Of a stretch of 23,952 nucleotides of DNA, positions 18,342 through 23,952 are shown piece after piece (positions within the stretch are counted from its first letter, which is position 1; each line of letters starts with the position of its first letter). Both the position numbers and the translations under genes were made by a program. Below the pieces are notes generated by a model. That model searched no databases. It saw only the letters and a program-made list of their open reading frames with translations, and was not told the origin of the DNA. This DNA is from Choanephora cucurbitarum (taxonomy: Eukaryota; Mucoromycota; Mucoromycetes; Mucorales; Choanephoraceae): the NCBI GenBank assembly GCA_025331435.1, contig JAIWNI010000210.1:1-23952 (forward strand), read 5' to 3'.

Positions 18342-18954
18342 CCTCTGAGTTGTAGTGAGTCTACTACAAAAAAATCGGGTCGGGAGGCTTGTGATTACCG
18401 GTCCAAACGTTCAATCAAAAGGGTAATCACAGAAGGTATTTTGGTAATGATTTTCAACTTTGTCAAAAATGCTTCAAATGTTTTCAAACCTTACAGGAAG
18501 CAACCTCTTAATATCTATAACGTATTCATGTAAAAGATATTCGTACGTTTACGCTGATAATTAACAGTTTTAAGGCCTTTTAATTGTACACCTTAAAGTT
18601 ACACCTTAGACAAAAAATATAAAACTTCTTTAAGTACTTGTAAATACCGGTAGGAATTATTTCAACTTCTTTTTGAGCAAAAATCAGAAAAAGAGAAAAA
18701 TTGAGACATGCCTTCACTTGAAGTTATATGTCAACGTCATCAAAAAGCCTTCCTTACATCAAATAGTATGTCAATATATGGAAATCACATATAAAAATAA
18801 TAAGATAATAGAGAAACGTTGAAAGTAGAAAGTAAAATAATTTAACAAATAACATAACTTATAGTGTCTCTTTTAGTATCCACTATATCAAGAAAAGCAA
18901 AAGAATCAAGTATTTTTGTACTTAATAACACCATTTTAAAAGTTTACAGTTTAC
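18342..18954. other. AT-rich stretch without a gene
   Basis: Nothing coding is supported. The open frame at 18324-18533 has no recognisable feature. Base composition becomes strongly AT-rich from about 18530 on. Confidence 0.5.
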
Positions 18955-18955
18955 C

Positions 18956-18970
18956 AGAAGAAGCTTTATT
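18956..18970. repeat. degenerate target-site duplication of truncated LINE (3' side)
   Basis: AGAAGAAGCTTTATT resembles AGAGAGATGCTTTATT at 19545-19560. The last eight bases are identical and the rest differ by a substitution and a one-base indel. It directly precedes the T-run that is the LINE's poly-A. Confidence 0.5.
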
Positions 18971-19550
18971 TTTTTTTTGTGTAGAATTATTAGTTTATTA
19001 ATAATTGAATGGAAAGTCACACGTCAAAAGAGAGGTGTGTTTGAAGCAATAATTAAAATAAAAAGAAAATTATCAACTAAGTTTAAGGATCTTGGCGATA
19101 ATCATAGCTTCAGTGAACGGAATATTCTGGCGAATAAAAGCCCAATCAGCACACCAAACGGCACGGGCGGTAGCAGCGCAAAGGCTGAGGAATTGGTTAG
19201 CGGGAACATAGGGCGGGTTAGCCATTGACCAAAGGGCCGAGACAATGTGAGACGGCCGGAAACACATATAAGGGAATCGAGACCGTGGTACGAGAGACCA
19301 TAGTTCCCACTTCACAGGACATGCAACCAACAGATGTTGGCGATCCTCCACAGCGGTGTTGCAAAAAGAGTAGGAAGAGGAAACCTCGGCCAAAAACTGG
19401 GCAATGGAAGCATGACAATGGATCTTATTGTAGATAATGCGATACCACATTGAGCAACATTCAGGCATCAATGACAGCGACCAAAAGAAGCGCCATGTAC
19501 GAGAGGGAAGTACGGAGGCAACCGGTTGAAGGAGGGTATCCCCCAGAGAG
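18971..19550 (-). mobile_element. 5'-truncated LINE of a second family
   Basis: A poly-A (plus-strand T-run at 18971-18978), about 95 nt of 3' untranslated region and the last 160 or so codons of an ORF2 are present. The degenerate flanking duplication fits an insertion of only about 580 bp. Truncation at the 5' end is usual for target-primed reverse transcription. The coding part is clearly different from the LINE at 9203-14433, so two LINE families are present. Confidence 0.75.
19072..19547 (-). pseudogene. C-terminal fragment of LINE ORF2 (zinc-finger region)
   Basis: The open frame begins at the truncation point (LLQPVASVLPSR) and runs through SMWYRIIYNKIH, FCNTAVEDRQHLLVACPVKW and ARAVWCADWAFIRQN to the stop after KILKLS. 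These blocks align by eye with WYRLIHRQL, CRVCHDIESDEHMLFTC and SIWRAHWNEVF of the nearby LINE. The finger has lost its first cysteine (SSYSFC where CX2C is expected). It has no start and no reverse transcriptase core, so it is a dead fragment. Confidence 0.75.
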
Positions 19551-19560
19551 ATGCTTTATT
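19545..19560. repeat. degenerate target-site duplication of truncated LINE (5' side)
   Basis: AGAGAGATGCTTTATT is the partner of 18956-18970 and sits where the ORF2-like reading frame ends. The match is imperfect, so the insertion is either old or the assignment is wrong. Confidence 0.5.
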
Positions 19561-22500
19561 GATAAAAAAGAAGCAATAAATGTATCAGTATACGAGAAAG
19601 ATTGTAGCGAAATGGTTTTAGAGAAATGCGAAAAGTTAACTTATCATCATGTCCATTTCTCTGAAAAGCCTAAACAATCGTTTACCAGATGACTTTTTTA
19701 AACTATAAACATAAAATAACATTTCATCTCGACGACTACAGAGTTAGAAGTTAGTACAGAGTACAGGTTACAATGCTTTGGATCTTAAACCTGAAAAATT
19801 GCGAAATCTTTTCAAATCTTTGGTCCCTGATTTTATTCGTTCAAAGTGAATTGAACCCACAACCTTCCTAAAAAATGAGTATAGACCCTTTCAAATAGGT
19901 AATCTGTTGGTCAGTTTGGTAGACCCGAAACTAATTTTGACATCCGTTGAAGTTGTTTCGATACAAAATTTTATTGTTCATTTTCAAGTGAGATTTCGGC
20001 AGAAGAAAGAGTGAATTTTCTGTGGGATAAGTATCCTTTGTAAAAAACTCCTTGACTTGACCCACCACTTCACGGCCATCATCACATTAACTATATGCTT
20101 CAATAAAGTCCATACATTTTTGAAACTACATTCTGATATGAGCTATGTTTAAAGTTTTATCAAGGTAAACATCAAGGTTGCTTTCAAGCGATTTGAATGT
20201 ATAATCACAATGCAAACGTGCTTCACTACAGCGCAGATTAAATTTCAGTTGTGTGGTGGCTGTTCACCAGCACACTGAAAAACTAAGAATTGAGTTGAAG
20301 TCGTTTTTTGTGAGAAGAGATGCGTTTTTTATTGGGTGGCCATAGTTTAATGAATAAAGAGAAGGTCTACACAAAGTTTGAAGACGATCGGTGATGGTGA
20401 AATTGACAAGGTTTTTTTGGTGATAGTTTTCGTAGGCTGTAAAAGGTTTGAAAGAAATTCAATTTTAAGAAAAAAATATTCTGGTCAAAAGTGGGCATAA
20501 AAAGAAATGATATTGCTATAGGCTCCTCGTGGGGCTAACCGTGGGCTAAAATGGGGGTTGATGTAAGGTTATTATTAGAAAAAACAGGCCATATTATTGT
20601 AATCTGGGGGAGCTAAAAATGAGTATCAATTTTGGTGAAACCTTTTGATTTTGCATGTAAAGGAAAAAAATCTAAATCATCTTAAAGGAAACAATCAAAT
20701 TTATTTTATAAGTGTGGTAAAAAGATTGAATCGACTAAAGTGACACGAAAGCTAAATAAAAGTAAAAAGGAGGAATTTTAACAGAGGCAGATGAAAGGGG
20801 ATCAGATAATTTGTTGATAAGCATCATGCCGTTTGATGGTGTAACCTAGAAAAGGTCAATAAGCCCAAGGACAACCCTAAAGAAACAAGTTGGCGATTCA
20901 AAGGCAACAGAAGTAAGCAAAAGAAGATCTAGTTGGAAAAATAAGATAGAGGTGGTGCAATAACCAAGTGATTCACAAGGTCATTCAAGTCAACATGAGT
21001 AAGATCACTAGGCTAACACACTATATGACAACTAAAGCCACTATACTCTTCTTCTTCTGAAAGAAAACAGTGTCAAATAAGCTGAATGTGTTGGTATGTC
21101 TATTATTTTGAATAACTATCATCAGTTATAAGCACTAGTCCTTCAACTGATCATTTGAAAAGAAAAACATTTTCCTAACAACGGTCTACTCGTTTCGAAT
21201 AAACTGCATGACTATTCACAGGCAATGCTGTAAGCGTCTGTTAGACCACTGAGAAAGGCATGTAATAAAATGGACTGCTTTAGAGTTGTCAAGGCAACTG
21301 ATCAGTTTAATTCATCTTCGCATGAAGGTTTGGAAGAGTGATCATTCGAGCCGACTAGAGTGGTCACTAACTATACAAGTGATGATTAAGGTGTTTGGAT
21401 CGCATGAGAAAGCTTTGTAGTTACAACTGTTGGGTTTGCATACACGTTGGGTATTAATTGAAATAAATGTAAAAGCAATGCAAGTGGTTAACACGCGGTC
21501 GTGTATGAACAAGTTGTCGAGTCAAGATAGGTTAAGTTGTCTCTGACATCATCTTCACTAGATTAAAGAGTTCTATTTGCTAATAGGTAAAAAGAGCGAT
21601 TAGGTAAAAGGGAATAAACGAAAGAGAGAGAGAGAAAAAGAGGAACAATTGGAATCTCAATGAAAGAAAGAAAAAAGATATAATTCTAACCTGTTTTAGG
21701 CAAACACTCCAACTCATTAACACAAACCACACATAAGGCATATTCGGATTAGTTAGCAGAATCATGAACGGGATAGACAAAGCATTACACCTAGAGGTTT
21801 TGCGAGAGAAGTCATTGAATCAGACTTCATATAAAGCAGACCAAAGAAAAGAATTGGAACTAATAGTGGCTTGTACAATGAAACATCTAATATCGAACAA
21901 GATCATTGTACTGTGAAACTATACCAACTGCTTCCATTGAAATACTAACCTATTGGTATTCTGCTTGTGCAAATATAAAATGATCTCACTTGAACATCAA
22001 ACAGCACAAAGGAAGAAACTAGATTGACTTCGATTGCAGTTTAATTTCCTTTTAACAAACACACCACCTTTTATTTCATATGCATTATTAATTATGTCAA
22101 GCTGATAAACCTCATTTATACTTTCGAGTAATATGATAAACCATTCCATACACACTCACCTCAAACACTAAGCAGACAGTGAATTCATTTTTGTGATCCG
22201 TGAATCGGATTGACATTAAGATACATCAATCGAGACTTGAATTATAAACCAAACTTACCCTTTCGATTGATCCAAGCACATGTAATTGTAGCATGTAATA
22301 TCAGTACAGGTATAAGAAAGGGAGACTTGTTGCAATAAAGCTGTTGTGACCAAATGCTTTGCAAAGTGATGAACAAACTGCATTGATGCGTATTCTATGA
22401 CAAGTAGAGATGCTACTGTTTAACCAATCGAGTCGTTTAATCTGCAAGGTAATTCTTCATGTTGCTTCCAAATTAATCAGGCGACACTAACTAATACATA

Positions 22501-23952
22501 TGATGTTTTATACAATGAAAAGATACAGGTCAACACTTGCACTCTAAGATTCAACGGTCCAAAGTTATATGATCGCATGCATATATAAATAGCTGTATCG
22601 GATTAAGACTTCAAACATATCAAGAGAAGAAGTATTCAATTCAAGGTATCCTTTGACGTTAGTTATAACGTAACAAGTCGATGTCCAGGATACAGCAGAC
22701 AATCGTATCAAAGAGAACCAAAGCTGATACAACCCTTTTGTCGTAGACATGAAAGAGATGCTTGATAAGGCAACCTATGGTCTATTGGAGTTGATAAACA
22801 TAGACCGAAAGCAATTATGCTAGACTACATACTCATCATACATATAGAATCAGTTTAATAATGCCTTCTGCTTTCAATAAAACTTACATTGCGACCGTTC
22901 ATAATTCGGCTCAAACGAAATAGTTGTGATACAAAAGTGATTGTGCTTCTAAGAAACAAATAACTCATTGCTGATTTAAATCACTTTTCAAATCGTTCAT
23001 CACTGGGAAAAGAGGTGTCGAGATTCAACAAAAACCAGTTATTGCTATCGGATTATTGGATTGAGAAAGCATAAATAGGTGATATGCTGATAGACAAGTT
23101 GATTAGGAAATAAATAAAGCGAACTAGAAGAAAAAGAGTAGACGTGAAGTGCAAAAAATTCAGGCCTTTTTTCTCTGGAAAAGCGAAATGGAAAGTGCCA
23201 GAAAAAAAAGCCATATCACTCCTCTCATCTTATTTCCATAAACAGATGAGTTGGATGAGATCATCCACCCAAATAGAAAGCCACGTCATTGTATGCAACA
23301 CATATTTGGTAACCGAATTCCTATAATTCGGATCCAATTCCTAAAATGGAACAGGTTTCCCTTAAATACCCTAAATAGGCAAAGTAGTACTTTTAATGAC
23401 CAGGTGGGGAATAGCTCATCTGTATGAATCAAATCAGTTAAACATGCAATTGAATGACATGTAAGATGATAAGCAAATAAGCTATAGATCATACACTATG
23501 AATCTTTTAATCACTTCACTGAAAGATGCTCCGTTTAATCAGATTCTAGAAAATAAAGTAAAATTGATTTAAAAGCATCAGTACATCACGTAAGCCATTC
23601 TCACAATTACCAGTACAGAGCCTTTCACATTGGCTTTATACGAAAATAATTAAACATCGAATCAACTCAAAATGTAATCTAAGAAGGGAAACGGTTAGCC
23701 AACAATTCTTCTAGCATTTCCAACAAAAAATCATGATAGCATCAACAATCATATCCGATATTATAACATAATGACAAAAGCCTATTGTCACTTTCACCTC
23801 ATCTATAGAATGCACTGATCCAAATGACATATTAACAAGTTGATAGCGATATCCATAAATCACCAGATAGACATATGCATGGGCTGCTTACCATCCTCAC
23901 AATGTGATCATATATTTCCACACTTGATATACACCCAAATAAAGATTGTAGG
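19561..23952. other. 4.4-kb AT-rich stretch without recognisable genes
   Basis: All open frames here are short, in both directions, with no recognised motif. A small (AG)n run lies at 21622-21634. A weak hairpin, TGGTG-GCTGTT-CACCA, is near 20254-20270. No transposon coding sequence, tRNA or tandem array was seen. It could be intergenic, old transposon debris or part of a larger heterochromatic block. Confidence 0.5.

Noticed and set aside
19840..19975. tRNA-like A-box and B-box strings on both strands (GGTCAGTTTGGTAGACC at about 19910; GTGGGTTCAATTC on the minus strand at about 19850)
   Set aside because: The D-arm-like stem closes, but no acceptor stem, anticodon arm or proper T-stem can be formed with either string. 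It could be a remnant of a tRNA-derived SINE, but nothing else supports that.
21621..21640. (AG)n microsatellite
   Set aside because: Very short and ordinary for AT-rich intergenic DNA. It is noted only as part of the gene-free region.

Overview
The window looks like a transposon-rich, gene-poor stretch of a fungal nuclear genome, most likely from an early-diverging lineage such as Mucoromycotina. It is AT-rich, its introns are short GT-AG introns of about 50-71 nt, and it carries decayed copies of a Tnp2/CACTA-type transposase, a Helitron and LINEs. The lineage is inferred from element types and composition, because no marker gene is present. No intact host gene, rRNA or convincing tRNA was found.

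Layout, left to right. 1-747 is a gene-free flank with a TATA-like box. 748-3846 (+) is a decayed Tnp2-family transposase that still shows two introns. 3847-4757 has no gene but holds three hairpins. 4796-4977 is a 13-bp minisatellite with no length slips. 5267-5646 (-) is the spliced, decayed 3' end of an unrecognised gene. 5660-6076 is a structured noncoding stretch with a long inverted repeat and several copies of an ACCTTCGCTGCG-like motif. 6077-16006 (-) is one decayed Helitron Rep/helicase gene, split by a LINE at 9203-14433 that has a perfect 17-bp target-site duplication. 16213-16838 (-) is the 5' part of an unrecognised gene. 17246-17660 (+) is a series of intron-like segments. Two short repeat regions follow, a degenerate T-rich one at 17700-17940 and a fold-back at 18236-18341. 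18971-19550 (-) is a 5'-truncated copy of a second LINE family. 19561-23952 shows no gene.

How the parts relate. The layering can be read from the sequence. The Helitron carries about ten in-frame stops and at least one frameshift. The LINE inside it has an intact ORF1 and only one frameshift and one stop in ORF2, so it is the younger insertion. The gene fragments on either side of the Helitron lie on the same strand in the order 5' part, Helitron, 3' part. This suggests, but does not prove, that the Helitron broke one host gene. A candidate Helitron 5' end (TCTCTATATATT after an A, at 16212) falls inside that gene's reading frame. I see no clearly new functional system. The best leads are the split gene, the LINE that begins at its ORF1 start codon in frame with Rep, the 2-nt gap between the LINE's two ORFs, and the structured repeats beside the Helitron's 3' end.
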